Shown here: positions 1 to 7,111 of the stretch, in pieces
Position numbering within the stretch: the first letter of the stretch is position 1
Layout of the letters: every line of letters starts with the position of its first letter
From: JASFRI01 sp050115015
Lineage (GTDB): Bacteria > Acidobacteriota > Polarisedimenticolia > CBDVAL01
Length of the DNA: 14,459 nucleotides
Direction of reading: 5' to 3'
NCBI GenBank assembly: GCA_050115015.1
Contig: JASFRI010000062.1
Coordinates: forward strand, 1-14,459
Notes under the pieces: model-generated
Databases searched by the model: none
What the model was told of the DNA's origin: nothing
What the model saw: only the letters and a program-made list of their open reading frames with translations
Made by a program: the position numbers and the translations under genes

Positions 1-320
1 GAGGAGACCGGATCCTGGGCCCGGATCAGCACCGCGAAGAGGGCGGCGCAGATGACCAGGCCGATCGCGGCGAGCCAGAGGATCGGCTTTCGGGGAAGGC
101 CGCGGCGGCGGCCGGCCAGGCGGAGGACCAGGCCGAGAACGCAACCGGCGGCACCCAGGGCCAGCACGAGGATCGGAAGGTCCAGCCAGGCCAGCGCCCC
201 CCAGGGAGCCAGGTACTCCCCCCACAGCGCCATCCGGGCCACGGCGGCGATGCCTCCGGCCAGGGCTCCGAGCAGAAGCAGGATGATGGGCCAGGCGGAT
301 CGGGTCCGTTCGTCGGACAT
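1..320 (-). CDS. Small integral membrane protein, 3' end missing at window edge
   Basis: I do not recognise the family. The first 106 residues are present and the gene continues beyond base 1. It begins MSDERTRSAW and then shows three strongly hydrophobic stretches at about residues 10-30, 45-68 and 84-100. They are separated by a short loop rich in Trp/Leu and by a basic loop (AGRRRGLPRK) between the second and third. This is the pattern of a polytopic inner-membrane protein with the basic loop in the cytoplasm. The start at 320 is chosen because AAGGAG lies just upstream (about 331-326) and a promoter-like pair sits at 357-385. There is no sign of a catalytic motif. The gene stands alone, separated by 274 bases from the dehydrogenase gene that is transcribed in the same direction. 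That it is a real gene is fairly secure; its role is unknown. Confidence 0.7.
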   Translation of the reverse strand, partial: MSDERTRSAWPIILLLLGALAGGIAAVARMALWGEYLAPWGALAWLDLPILVLALGAAGCVLGLVLRLAGRRRGLPRKPILWLAAIGLVICAALFAVLIRAQDPVS

Positions 321-356
321 GACGGCTCCTTGTCGTTTTCCTCTGGGCTCCACCCG

Positions 357-385
357 ATTCTACACCTCCGGGCGGGAACTGACGA
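357..385 (-). promoter_or_regulatory. Predicted sigma-70-type promoter of the left-edge membrane protein gene
   Basis: Read on the minus strand there is TCGTCA (385-380, four of six matches to TTGACA), a 17-base spacer, and TAGAAT (362-357, five of six matches to TATAAT). The predicted start is near 350, leaving a leader of about 30 bases that contains the Shine-Dalgarno AAGGAG. The assignment rests on sequence match only. Confidence 0.45.
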
Positions 386-460
386 GGCTGGCGACCGGGG
401 GTTTCGGGCGGCGGATCGAGCCGGGAATGGACGAATCGCGATGCGGTCGAACCGGCGAAC

Positions 461-480
461 GATCCCGGATGATCCCGGAC
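461..480. repeat. Two tandem copies of a 10-base unit (GATCCCGGAT/GATCCCGGAC)
   Basis: GATCCCGGAT is followed directly by GATCCCGGAC, differing in one base, in the 274-base gap between the left-edge membrane protein gene and the sugar dehydrogenase gene. It is immediately followed by CCCGGG. It could be a paired binding site or simply low-complexity GC-rich drift. The rest of the gap (386-594) shows no gene and no convincing intrinsic terminator for the operon that ends at 595. Confidence 0.35.
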
Positions 481-594
481 CCGGGAGAACGCGAGGACGG
501 GGCGGGGCCGGTGGACCGTTCGGGGGCTCGCCACCGCTCCTCCGGGCATTCGCGCTCACGGCCCGGGCATCGCCTCGCCTCCCCGGCGGCCCGC

Positions 595-2142
595 TCAGGG
601 TGGGCAGGTCAGGCTGCTCACCGCGCGCGCCGTGCCGTCGCTGCCGGCTCCCGCGCTGCTGCGCAGCCCCAGCGGGTTGACCCCCAGGACCAGGTAGGTG
701 AACAGCCCGCCGACGGCCGGCTCGTCCAGGTCGCCGTCCCAGCCGGTCGTCGCCGTCTCGTGCACGCAGAAGAAGATGCCGTCGCCGGGCCCGTCGGAGC
801 GGTAGACGCGGTAGCTGGCGATGGGGTGGGCCGAGGTGAGGTCCAGGGACTCCCAGCTCCAGGGATCGCCTCCGTCCAGGAGGAACGGCGTCGCGCCCGC
901 CCCGGAGACCTCCAGAGCTGAGAAGACCGGCTCGATCCGGAAGACCTCGCCGCCCTCGGGGTTCGTTCCCACGAAGTCGAGGATGTAGATCTCGCCGCGG
1001 TTGTCGACGCCGAAGGAGACCAGGCTGTTGAGCTGGACGCCGTTGCCGGGATGCAGCTCCGCGGTCCGGTTCTGGAGCTCCGTGGGCACGCCGCCGTCCA
1101 TGCGAAAGCTCCAGACCGGCGTGCCGGTGTTCGCGAAGAAGTAGGTCCCGCGCAGGTCCGGCAGCCGGCAGCCCCGGTAGACGTAGCCGCCGATCACCAC
1201 GCGCCCCTCGGTGTGGTCGAACTCGTGGACCGGGGGGACGTAGTCCGACACGGAGCAGGGCTTGACGTCGCAGGTGGGCACCGGACAGAGCGTTCCCTCG
1301 AACACGTCCCAGCCGTAGTTCTCGCCGCCGGTGCTCGTGCCAGGGACCCAGTCCACCTCCTCGCGATCGTACTGGCCGACGTCCCCGATGTAGAGGTCGC
1401 CGGTGCCGGCGTCGATGCTGAACCGGAACGGGTTTCGGAGACCGTAGGCCCAGATCTCGTCCAGGTTGCCGTCGGCCCCCGCGAACGGATTATCGGGGGG
1501 GATTGCGTACCGGACGGCGTCGACGTCGATCCGCAAGATCTTGCCGCGCAGCTCCTGCAGGCTCTGGGCGGTGTCGCCGGGGTTGCAGGCGCCGCCGCCG
1601 TCCCCGCTGGCGATGTAGAGGTAGCCGTCCTGCGGCCCGAACTGGATCATCCCACCGTTGTGGGTGGCCGCCCCGGGATGCGGGATCGTCAGGATCACCG
1701 TCCGGCTGTCCGGGTCGGCGTGGTTCGCGTCCAGGCGCTCGTAGCGCACGACCTGGTTATCCCAGCTCAGGGCGGTGTGGTAGATGAACAGGAGCCCGTT
1801 CGTCTCGTAGTCGGGGTGGAACGCCAGGCCCAGCAGGCCCTGCTCGTTGCCGCCGCCGTTGTCCGGCGAGCTCGTCAGGGCGGAGACGTCCAGGAACGGC
1901 TCGGCGAGCAGGACGCCGTTCTCCACCACCCGGATCGTGCCCCGCTGCTCCAGGATGAACAGGCGATCCAGGTCCCCCGGCGCCGCGATCGCGAACAGCG
2001 GCCGGTCGAGGCCGGCGGCGACCCGCACCGCCTTCAGCGCCGCCCCGGGCGTCTCCGAGATCCCCTCGCAGTTCTGCTGGGCGGACCCCGGCACGATCGT
2101 CAGCGAGAACAGCAAGGCGAGCAGGGCGATCTGCCGGCTCAT
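595..2142 (-). CDS. Secreted PQQ-dependent sugar dehydrogenase (glucose/sorbosone dehydrogenase family) with C-terminal Ig-like tail
   Basis: The 515-residue product should oxidise an aldose or related sugar outside the cytoplasmic membrane using PQQ. A Sec signal peptide occupies residues 1-21, with cleavage expected after PGSA. The beta-propeller spans roughly 35-405 and shows family hallmarks: GNEQGLLGLAFHPDY at 98-112, THNGGMIQFGP at 160-170 with the probable catalytic base His161, YIASGDGGG at 176-184, and GLRNPFRFS at 234-242 with the Arg that contacts PQQ. Residues about 408-515 form a separate module (SYRVYRSD, FTYLVLGVNPLG) resembling an Ig/fibronectin fold, possibly for substrate or surface binding. 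Cysteines at 286, 291, 296 and 325 suggest disulfides. The ATG at 2142 has a GGAGGAG ribosome site. It follows sdhB by 35 bases and is probably co-transcribed with the sdh genes. The family is secure; the true substrate and electron acceptor are not visible from sequence. Confidence 0.9.
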   Translation of the reverse strand: MSRQIALLALLFSLTIVPGSAQQNCEGISETPGAALKAVRVAAGLDRPLFAIAAPGDLDRLFILEQRGTIRVVENGVLLAEPFLDVSALTSSPDNGGGNEQGLLGLAFHPDYETNGLLFIYHTALSWDNQVVRYERLDANHADPDSRTVILTIPHPGAATHNGGMIQFGPQDGYLYIASGDGGGACNPGDTAQSLQELRGKILRIDVDAVRYAIPPDNPFAGADGNLDEIWAYGLRNPFRFSIDAGTGDLYIGDVGQYDREEVDWVPGTSTGGENYGWDVFEGTLCPVPTCDVKPCSVSDYVPPVHEFDHTEGRVVIGGYVYRGCRLPDLRGTYFFANTGTPVWSFRMDGGVPTELQNRTAELHPGNGVQLNSLVSFGVDNRGEIYILDFVGTNPEGGEVFRIEPVFSALEVSGAGATPFLLDGGDPWSWESLDLTSAHPIASYRVYRSDGPGDGIFFCVHETATTGWDGDLDEPAVGGLFTYLVLGVNPLGLRSSAGAGSDGTARAVSSLTCPP

Positions 2143-2177
2143 GACGGGGCTCCTCCTCCCCCCGGCGGCGCCCGGAT

Positions 2178-3017
2178 CTACTTCTTCACGGTCGCCGGGA
2201 TCGTGCGCGGCGGGGCGTCCGGGACATCCGGACGACGCGTTCCCGTGGCCTTCTCGGCCACTGGAGCGGGCTCGTGGCGCCGCCGCAGGTGGATCAGATC
2301 CAGCACCAGCTCCCGCTTGAGCAGCTGGATCGCCTTGGCCGGGTCGACCCCCTTCGGGCAGGCCCGGGAGCACTCGCCGGCGTAGTGGCAGCGCCAGGGC
2401 CCGGACTCCCCGGACAGCGCCTCCTTCCGCTGCTGGAAGCCGTCGTCTCGACTGTCCGCATTGTAGCGCTGTGCCTGGGAGAGAGGCATCGGGCCGGCGT
2501 ACACGGGGTCCGTCGCCGTGGTCGGACAGGCCGCCATGCAGCAGCCGCACTTGATGCAGTAGGAGAACTGCAGGAAACGCTCCAGCTCGTGAGTGCTCTG
2601 CCGGTACTCCCTCGTCGGGCTCTCCTGCTCCCCGGCATCGGACCGGATCAGGTACGGGGAGAAGGCGGTGTGGCTGTCGAACATCCCCCGGAGGTCGGGG
2701 ACGAGGTCCCGGATGATCCCGAAGTTCGGGAGCGGGGCGACGGTGACCACGGAGGAGCCCAGCTCGTCCACCTGGGTGTTGCAGGCGAGCCGCGGCCGGC
2801 CGTTGATGAACATGCCGCAGGAGCCGCAGATCCCCATCCGGCAGGACACCCGCCAGGAGAGCGTCGGGTCGAGAGTCTCCTTGATCTTCCACAGCCCGTC
2901 CAGGACGGTCATCCCGTCGGTGTGGGGGATGCGGTACTCCTGGGTCCGCGGCGCGTCGTCCGCCTCCGGGTCGTACCGCTGGACGCGGTAGACGACGGTC
3001 CTGCCCTCGGCGCTCAC
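2178..3017 (-). CDS. sdhB: Succinate dehydrogenase iron-sulfur subunit SdhB
   Basis: SdhB carries electrons from the flavin of SdhA through three iron-sulfur clusters to quinone at the membrane anchor. In the 279-residue product the [2Fe-2S] ferredoxin domain has Cys59, Cys64, Cys67 and Cys79 (CRMGICGSCG...AC); all four ligands are Cys, unlike the Asp at the third position in E. coli. The C-terminal domain has CIKCGCCMAACP (Cys154, 157, 160, 164) and CHYAGECSRACPKG (Cys210, 216, 220), which supply the [4Fe-4S] and [3Fe-4S] clusters. The last 30 or so residues are a basic, Pro-rich extension beyond the usual fold. The start is a GTG whose first bases overlap the stop of sdhD (GTGA), with GGAGGTG a few bases upstream, implying translational coupling. 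An upstream extension of this frame exists but lies over sdhD and carries no family sequence. Confidence 0.95.
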   Translation of the reverse strand: MSAEGRTVVYRVQRYDPEADDAPRTQEYRIPHTDGMTVLDGLWKIKETLDPTLSWRVSCRMGICGSCGMFINGRPRLACNTQVDELGSSVVTVAPLPNFGIIRDLVPDLRGMFDSHTAFSPYLIRSDAGEQESPTREYRQSTHELERFLQFSYCIKCGCCMAACPTTATDPVYAGPMPLSQAQRYNADSRDDGFQQRKEALSGESGPWRCHYAGECSRACPKGVDPAKAIQLLKRELVLDLIHLRRRHEPAPVAEKATGTRRPDVPDAPPRTIPATVKK

Positions 3018-3391
3018 GAGACACCTCCGGCGAGCTGATGGCTGACCCAGGCGGCCCAGGTGCCCAGGACGAACAGTCCGACGCCGGCCAGGCTCAGCAG
3101 CCAGTTCAACGCTGTCTTCAGGCCCGCCGGCGGGTGCAGCTCGAAGAGGATGTTCCGCAGGCCGTAGAGCCCGTGGAACAGCGCGGTGCCCAGCAGGACG
3201 ATGTAGGTCACCGGGAAGAAGATCCCCTTGCCGCGGGCGACGACGTTCGCCCAGTCGATGGGATGTCCTCCCGCCGGGTTGAAGATCCCCAGGGCGGCAT
3301 CCAGGTGCATCACGGCCATGTGCAGGCCGAGGAACACCAGGATCACCACGCCCGAGGCCATGTGCCAGGTCCAGAGGCTTCGATCCCGCAT
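3014..3391 (-). CDS. sdhD: Succinate dehydrogenase membrane anchor subunit (SdhD-type)
   Basis: This 125-residue protein has three transmembrane helices (about 9-31, 59-84, 92-115), as expected of a complex II anchor. Its position between sdhC and sdhB fixes the identity. Histidines at 10 (WHMASG), 24 and 29 (LGLHMAVMH) and 73 (FHGLYGLR) are candidates for heme and quinone contacts. The H-x3-G-x-R motif at 73-79 mirrors HACNGIR in the neighbouring sdhC product, so the two anchors look like distant duplicates. I chose ATG 3391 because AGGGAG lies eight bases upstream. The alternative GTG at 3400 touches that Shine-Dalgarno and would add only three residues. It starts 12 bases after sdhC ends and overlaps sdhB by four bases. 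Confidence 0.88.
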   Translation of the reverse strand: MRDRSLWTWHMASGVVILVFLGLHMAVMHLDAALGIFNPAGGHPIDWANVVARGKGIFFPVTYIVLLGTALFHGLYGLRNILFELHPPAGLKTALNWLLSLAGVGLFVLGTWAAWVSHQLAGGVS

Positions 3392-3403
3392 CGTGAGCAC
3401 TCC

Positions 3404-3844
3404 CTAGTGTGTCCAGAGGAAGAAGTCGAGCCCGCCCACGACGGCGACCACCCCGGCGATGATCATCATGACCACCGCCAGCGGCCGCTGCACGTGCAGC
3501 GAGGTCCGGTACGGATAGACCGGCTCGATCGGCCTGCCGACGCCGAGCCCCAGCTCCACCAGGACGAGCCGGATGCCGTTGCACGCGTGGAACGCGAACG
3601 CCAGGAACACCAGGTACTCCCCCAGCGTGAACAGCGGCCCGGTAACCCGCTGCATGGACGCCTCCCAGGCCTCCGGGCCCAGGGCCCGGGACGAGGTCAC
3701 GACGATGTGCAGCAGGAAGTAGGCGAGCAGGCCGAGGCCGGTGACCCGGTGCAGCGCGTACAGGTAGCGCTCCGGCCCCCAGCGTCCGCCGCCCAGCCAG
3801 CCCAGGATCCCCAGCCGGTTCGATCGGGATTCGTAGTCCGCCAT
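3404..3844 (-). CDS. sdhC: Succinate dehydrogenase cytochrome b556 subunit SdhC
   Basis: This is the other membrane anchor of complex II, 146 residues with three predicted helices (about 28-50, 70-97, 118-143). The family signature HRVTG is at 32-36. LLHIV supplies His46, and FHACNGIR at 85-92 supplies His86, which matches the conserved H-x-x-N-G-I-R of SdhC proteins. Together these residues form the heme b and quinone region. The N-terminal 27 residues are soluble and face the SdhA/SdhB head. The ATG at 3844 follows GGAGAGG by four bases and lies 13 bases after the sdhA stop, so it belongs to the same transcript. The annotation is firm at family level; how many hemes the anchor holds cannot be read directly. 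Confidence 0.93.
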   Translation of the reverse strand: MADYESRSNRLGILGWLGGGRWGPERYLYALHRVTGLGLLAYFLLHIVVTSSRALGPEAWEASMQRVTGPLFTLGEYLVFLAFAFHACNGIRLVLVELGLGVGRPIEPVYPYRTSLHVQRPLAVVMMIIAGVVAVVGGLDFFLWTH

Positions 3845-3857
3845 GGTCCTCTCCGGA

Positions 3858-5573
3858 TCAGTACTTCCGTTCCACCGGCTTCCACATGTCGATGGTCACC
3901 GGCTTGTAGTCCAGCCTCGGGCCGTCCTCGGTCCGCCAGGCGAGGGTGTGCTGCAGCCACTTCTCGTCGTCCCGGGTCGTGAAGTCCCGCCGCGAGTGGG
4001 CCCCGCGGGACTCCTCCCGGGCCAGCGCCCCGGAGACCATCACCTCCGCCAGGTCCACGAGGTTCTCGAGCTCCAGGGCGTGGAACAGGTTGGAGTTGTA
4101 GACGCGGCCGGTGTCCCCCACCGCCGCGCTCGCCAGCCGGCCCCGGATCTCCCGGATCCCCGCCAGGGCGCGTGAGAGGTCGTCCCCGGTCCGGAAGACG
4201 CCGACGTCCCGGTCCATCAGGGCCCGCAGCTCCCGGCGCAGCTCGTAGAGGTTCTCGTCCCCCTTGCGGGACAGCCAGCTCTCCACCTGCTCGACCGCGG
4301 CCTGGTAGCGTGCGCCGGAGATCGGGGGCGGGGCGGAGAGCTTGCCCAGCTCCGCCACGATCCGCTCGCCGGTGATCCCCCCCCAGACCAGGCACTCGGC
4401 GGTGGAGTTCGACCCCAGGCGGTTCGCCCCGTGGAGGGACACGCAGGCGGCCTCGCCGGCGGCCCAGACCCCGGGCAGCCGTGTGGCGCCGTCGATGTCG
4501 GTCTCGATCCCGCCCATGGAGTAGTGGGCTACCGGCCGGATCGGGATCGGCTTCTCGATGGGGTCGATCCCGACGAACTTGATCGAGACCTCCCGGATCA
4601 GCGGCAGGCGGGAGTTGATCTTCTCGGCCCCCAGGTGGGTCAGGTCCAGGTGCAGGTAGTCCTTCCCCTCCGGGCCCGGGAAGCCCCGACCCTCCAGGAT
4701 CTCGGTCATCTCCGCCCGGGAGACGACGTCCCGGGGCGCCAGCTCCATCTTGGCGGCGGCGTAGCGCTCCATGAAGCGCTCCCCCTCGGCGTTCCGCAGG
4801 TAGCCCCCCTCCCCCCGGCAGCCCTCGGTCATCAGGATCCCCGAGGGGACCAGGCCGGTGGGGTGGAACTGCAGGAACTCCATGTCCTCCAGGGGGACGC
4901 CGGCCCGGTAGGCCATCGCCAGGCCGTCGCCGGTGACGCTCTGGGAGTAGGTCGTGAAGCCGAACAGCGTGCCGGCGCCGCCGGAGGCGATCAGCAGGGC
5001 CCGGCCCTGCAGCGTCACGTAGTCGCCGCTGGGGGCGTGGATCCCCAGCAGCCCCGCGAAGCGGCCGTCCTCCACGAGGAAATCGGTCACGAACAGCTCG
5101 TCGTACCGGGTGTAGTTCCGGTACTTCTGGAGCGTGTCGTAGAGGGTCTGCATCTCGAAGAAGCCGGTCTTGTCGGCGGCCAGGGTGGCCCGGGGGTAGG
5201 AGTGGCCGCCGAAGGGGCGCTGCTCGATGTGGCCGTCCGCGTCCCGGGTCCAGGGGATGCCCCAGTGCTCGAGCTGGAGGATCTCCTTCGGGGAGGTCGC
5301 CACGAACCGCCGCACCACGTCCTGGTCCGCCAGGAAGTCGGACCCCTTGATCGTGTCCCAGGCGTGCAGCTCCTCCGAGTCCCCCTCGTCGGTGCGCAGG
5401 ACCGCGCCGGTCCCCCCCTCGGCGCACACCGAGTGGGCGCGCATGAGCTGCACCTTGGAGACGATGCCGATATCGATCTTCCCCTCGCTGCGGCGGGCGA
5501 TCTCCACCGCCGCGCGCAGGCCGGCCAGCCCGGCGCCGAGGATCAGGACGTCATGGGAGAGCTCTTGCTTCAT
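3858..5573 (-). CDS. sdhA: Succinate dehydrogenase flavoprotein subunit SdhA
   Basis: SdhA oxidises succinate to fumarate and passes the electrons to SdhB; it is a peripheral cytoplasmic subunit of respiratory complex II. The 571-residue length is typical. Visible features in order: the FAD Rossmann motif GAGLAGLRAA (13-22); RAHSVCAEGG with His47, the expected site of covalent FAD attachment; FHPTG with His237; TEGCRGEGGYL (249-259); RDVVSR with Arg286, the probable catalytic acid/base; HYSMGG with His350; and HGANRLGSNS with Arg385 for substrate carboxylate binding. The C-terminus ends DMWKPVERKY in the usual style. The covalent-FAD His and an all-aerobic context favour a succinate dehydrogenase over a fumarate reductase, but direction cannot be proven from sequence. 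It is the first gene of the run A-C-D-B plus sugar dehydrogenase. Only a weak GGGG ribosome site precedes ATG 5573. Confidence 0.96.
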   Translation of the reverse strand: MKQELSHDVLILGAGLAGLRAAVEIARRSEGKIDIGIVSKVQLMRAHSVCAEGGTGAVLRTDEGDSEELHAWDTIKGSDFLADQDVVRRFVATSPKEILQLEHWGIPWTRDADGHIEQRPFGGHSYPRATLAADKTGFFEMQTLYDTLQKYRNYTRYDELFVTDFLVEDGRFAGLLGIHAPSGDYVTLQGRALLIASGGAGTLFGFTTYSQSVTGDGLAMAYRAGVPLEDMEFLQFHPTGLVPSGILMTEGCRGEGGYLRNAEGERFMERYAAAKMELAPRDVVSRAEMTEILEGRGFPGPEGKDYLHLDLTHLGAEKINSRLPLIREVSIKFVGIDPIEKPIPIRPVAHYSMGGIETDIDGATRLPGVWAAGEAACVSLHGANRLGSNSTAECLVWGGITGERIVAELGKLSAPPPISGARYQAAVEQVESWLSRKGDENLYELRRELRALMDRDVGVFRTGDDLSRALAGIREIRGRLASAAVGDTGRVYNSNLFHALELENLVDLAEVMVSGALAREESRGAHSRRDFTTRDDEKWLQHTLAWRTEDGPRLDYKPVTIDMWKPVERKY

Positions 5574-5724
5574 GCGGAAGACCCCGTCGGATTGGATTGC
5601 GGGCGTGCTGCTGGAGGGGCAACCGGCGGTCCGGCCCCCGCGAAACGGCAGAATCCAGGGGTTCGGGCTGCAAGACGGATGCCACGGGATCGCCGCAGAA
5701 AGCCTCGGGGCAGGTCCTCGCGGG

Positions 5725-5758
5725 GCCCCGGAACTGCGCTATATGACCGTTCCGGGGC
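5725..5758. repeat. Perfect 10-bp inverted repeat with 14-bp centre in the sdhA/dinB divergent region
   Basis: The left arm GCCCCGGAAC (5725-5734) and right arm GTTCCGGGGC (5749-5758) are exact reverse complements around a 14-base AT-richer centre (5735-5748). The centre contains the candidate sdhA -10 hexamer. The spacing suits either a two-site operator or a DNA/RNA stem-loop. A second exact 10-base pair, CGCGGGGCCC (5719-5728) with GGGCCCCGCG (5784-5793), overlaps the left arm. In DNA this GC-rich some such repeats arise by chance, so function is inferred from position only. Confidence 0.5.
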
Positions 5759-5766
5759 TTCGTCAC
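5738..5766 (-). promoter_or_regulatory. Possible sigma-70-type promoter for the sdhACDB operon
   Basis: On the minus strand GTGACG (5766-5761, four of six matches to TTGACA) is followed by a 17-base spacer and TATAGC (5743-5738, four of six matches to TATAAT). The predicted start is near 5731, giving a leader of about 157 bases before sdhA. The -10 lies wholly inside the central bases of the inverted repeat at 5725-5758, so a protein bound there would block or modulate it. Match quality is moderate. Confidence 0.35.
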
Positions 5767-5808
5767 CCACCGGTAGCCTTGCAGGGCCCCGCGGAGTACC
5801 CTCCTCCC

Positions 5809-7029
5809 ATGCACCCCATCGGTCGGGTGATCCTCCATCTGGACATGGACGCCTTCTACGCGGCGGTGGAGGTCCGCGAGGACCCGTCGCTGGCGGGGAG
5901 GCCCCTGATCATCGGCCATCGCGGCCGGCGCGGCGTGGTGTCGACCTGCTCGTACGAGGCACGCAGGTTCGGGGTGCACTCGGCGATGCCGTCGGTGACG
6001 GCGGAGCGCCTGTGCCCCGACGCCGTCTGGCGGCCCGGCCGGATGGGGCTCTACGTTGAGGTCTCTCGTCGTATCAAGAAGATCCTCCGGGACTCCTCGC
6101 CGCTGGTGGAGCCGCTGTCCATCGACGAGGCGTTCCTCGACCTCACCGGGATTGCCCGGGACCTGGAGGGGGGCTCGGCGATCGCGAGGCGGCTCAAGGA
6201 CCGCATCCGGGACGAGGAGCGGCTGACCGCCTCGGTGGGGGTGGCTCCGAACAAGTTCCTGGCGAAGCTGGCGTCGGACCTGGAGAAGCCCGACGGGCTG
6301 GTGGTCTTCCCGCTGGAGGCCGTGCCGACGCGGCTCTGGCCCATGGATGTCGAGCGCCTCTGGGGGGTGGGGCCGAAGACGGCCGCGCGGCTCCACGGTC
6401 ACCGGTGGCACAGGGTCGGGGACCTGGCGAACGCCTCGCTCGGGTTGCTGGAGGAACGGCTGGGGCCGGGGCTCGCGGCGCATCTTCACGCGCTCGCCCA
6501 CGGCCGGGACGAGCGCCGCGTCCAGCCCGAGCACGAGGCGAAGTCGATCTCCGAGGAGCGGACCTACGGCATGGACCTGACCGACCCCGACGCCATCGAC
6601 CGGGCCCTGCTGGCCCGGGCCGAGGGGGTGGCGCGGGACCTGCGGCGCCAGGGGCTCGTGGCCCGCACGGTCCACATCAAGGTGCGGACCGGCGATTTCA
6701 CCACGTGGACTCGGGCCCGCACGCTTCCCGAGCCGACCGACCTGGCCGAGGGGATCGTCGCGGCGGCGCGGGGGCTGTTCGCGGAGCGGATCGATTTGGG
6801 ACGGAAGGGGGTCCGCCTGCTCGGGGTGGGGGTGAGCGGCCTGGAGCCTCCGGGGCGGGGGCAGGGGATCCTGTTCCAGGACCCGGCCGAGGAGCGGGCC
6901 CGGAAGCTCTCCCGGGCGGCCGACGCGGTCCGGGAACGCTTCGGCGCCGACGCCATCCAGCGGGCGCGGCTCCTGAAGCGCGAGGAGCGGGAGGAGGGGG
7001 AAGCCTCCAGTCCGCCCGCCGTTGACTGA
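5809..7029 (+). CDS. dinB: DNA polymerase IV (Y-family translesion polymerase DinB)
   Basis: This 406-residue enzyme copies past damaged bases. The N-terminal catalytic motif HLDMDAFYAAVE (10-21) supplies metal-binding Asp12 and the steric-gate Tyr17. SYEARRFGV is at 48-56, and SIDEAFLD (104-111) supplies Asp106 and Glu107. SVGVAPNKFLAKLASDLEKP, the conserved palm motif, lies near 145-165. A helix-hairpin-helix WGVGPKTAARLH follows, and then the little-finger domain. The QGILF string near residues 353-357 fits the QxxLF beta-clamp-binding pattern and precedes the customary final helical stretch. The ATG at 5809 is the first that includes the complete catalytic motif; its ribosome site is weak (GGAG 12 bases upstream). 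It is divergent from sdhA and followed 82 bases later by tag. No recognisable LexA box was found upstream. Confidence 0.95.
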   Translation: MHPIGRVILHLDMDAFYAAVEVREDPSLAGRPLIIGHRGRRGVVSTCSYEARRFGVHSAMPSVTAERLCPDAVWRPGRMGLYVEVSRRIKKILRDSSPLVEPLSIDEAFLDLTGIARDLEGGSAIARRLKDRIRDEERLTASVGVAPNKFLAKLASDLEKPDGLVVFPLEAVPTRLWPMDVERLWGVGPKTAARLHGHRWHRVGDLANASLGLLEERLGPGLAAHLHALAHGRDERRVQPEHEAKSISEERTYGMDLTDPDAIDRALLARAEGVARDLRRQGLVARTVHIKVRTGDFTTWTRARTLPEPTDLAEGIVAAARGLFAERIDLGRKGVRLLGVGVSGLEPPGRGQGILFQDPAEERARKLSRAADAVRERFGADAIQRARLLKREEREEGEASSPPAVD

Positions 7030-7111
7030 CGAAACATGAGGGGGGGAATCCCCCGTGCGGGACGTCTAGGAAGGGTACCGGAGGCCGGTTTCCGGGCCCC
7101 AGGGAGCTGCA

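Noticed and set aside
1051..2385. Long plus-strand frames opposite the dehydrogenase and sdh genes (also 4431-6059 and 11261-12631)
   Set aside because: High GC keeps antisense frames open. Their translations are low-complexity and lack ribosome sites, and the opposite strand encodes well-conserved proteins.
595..3024. A continuous 809-codon minus-strand frame that would fuse a long N-terminal part to the sugar dehydrogenase
   Set aside because: The N-terminal portion is the wrong-frame reading of sdhB, which has all its iron-sulfur ligands in another frame. The dehydrogenase has its own signal peptide and GGAGGAG site at 2142.
3697..5427. A 576-codon minus-strand frame over sdhA
   Set aside because: It is a Gly/Arg/Pro-rich shadow of sdhA without any family motif; sdhA in the neighbouring frame carries all active-site residues.
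5731..5753. LexA box formed by GAAC and GTTC ahead of dinB
   Set aside because: The two half-sites are 14 bases apart instead of four as in the GAAC-N4-GTTC box, and no CTGT-N8-ACAG site was seen.
7040..7054. G-run/C-run hairpin after dinB as an intrinsic terminator
   Set aside because: It is a five-pair stem with no following T-run, and tag follows on the same strand.
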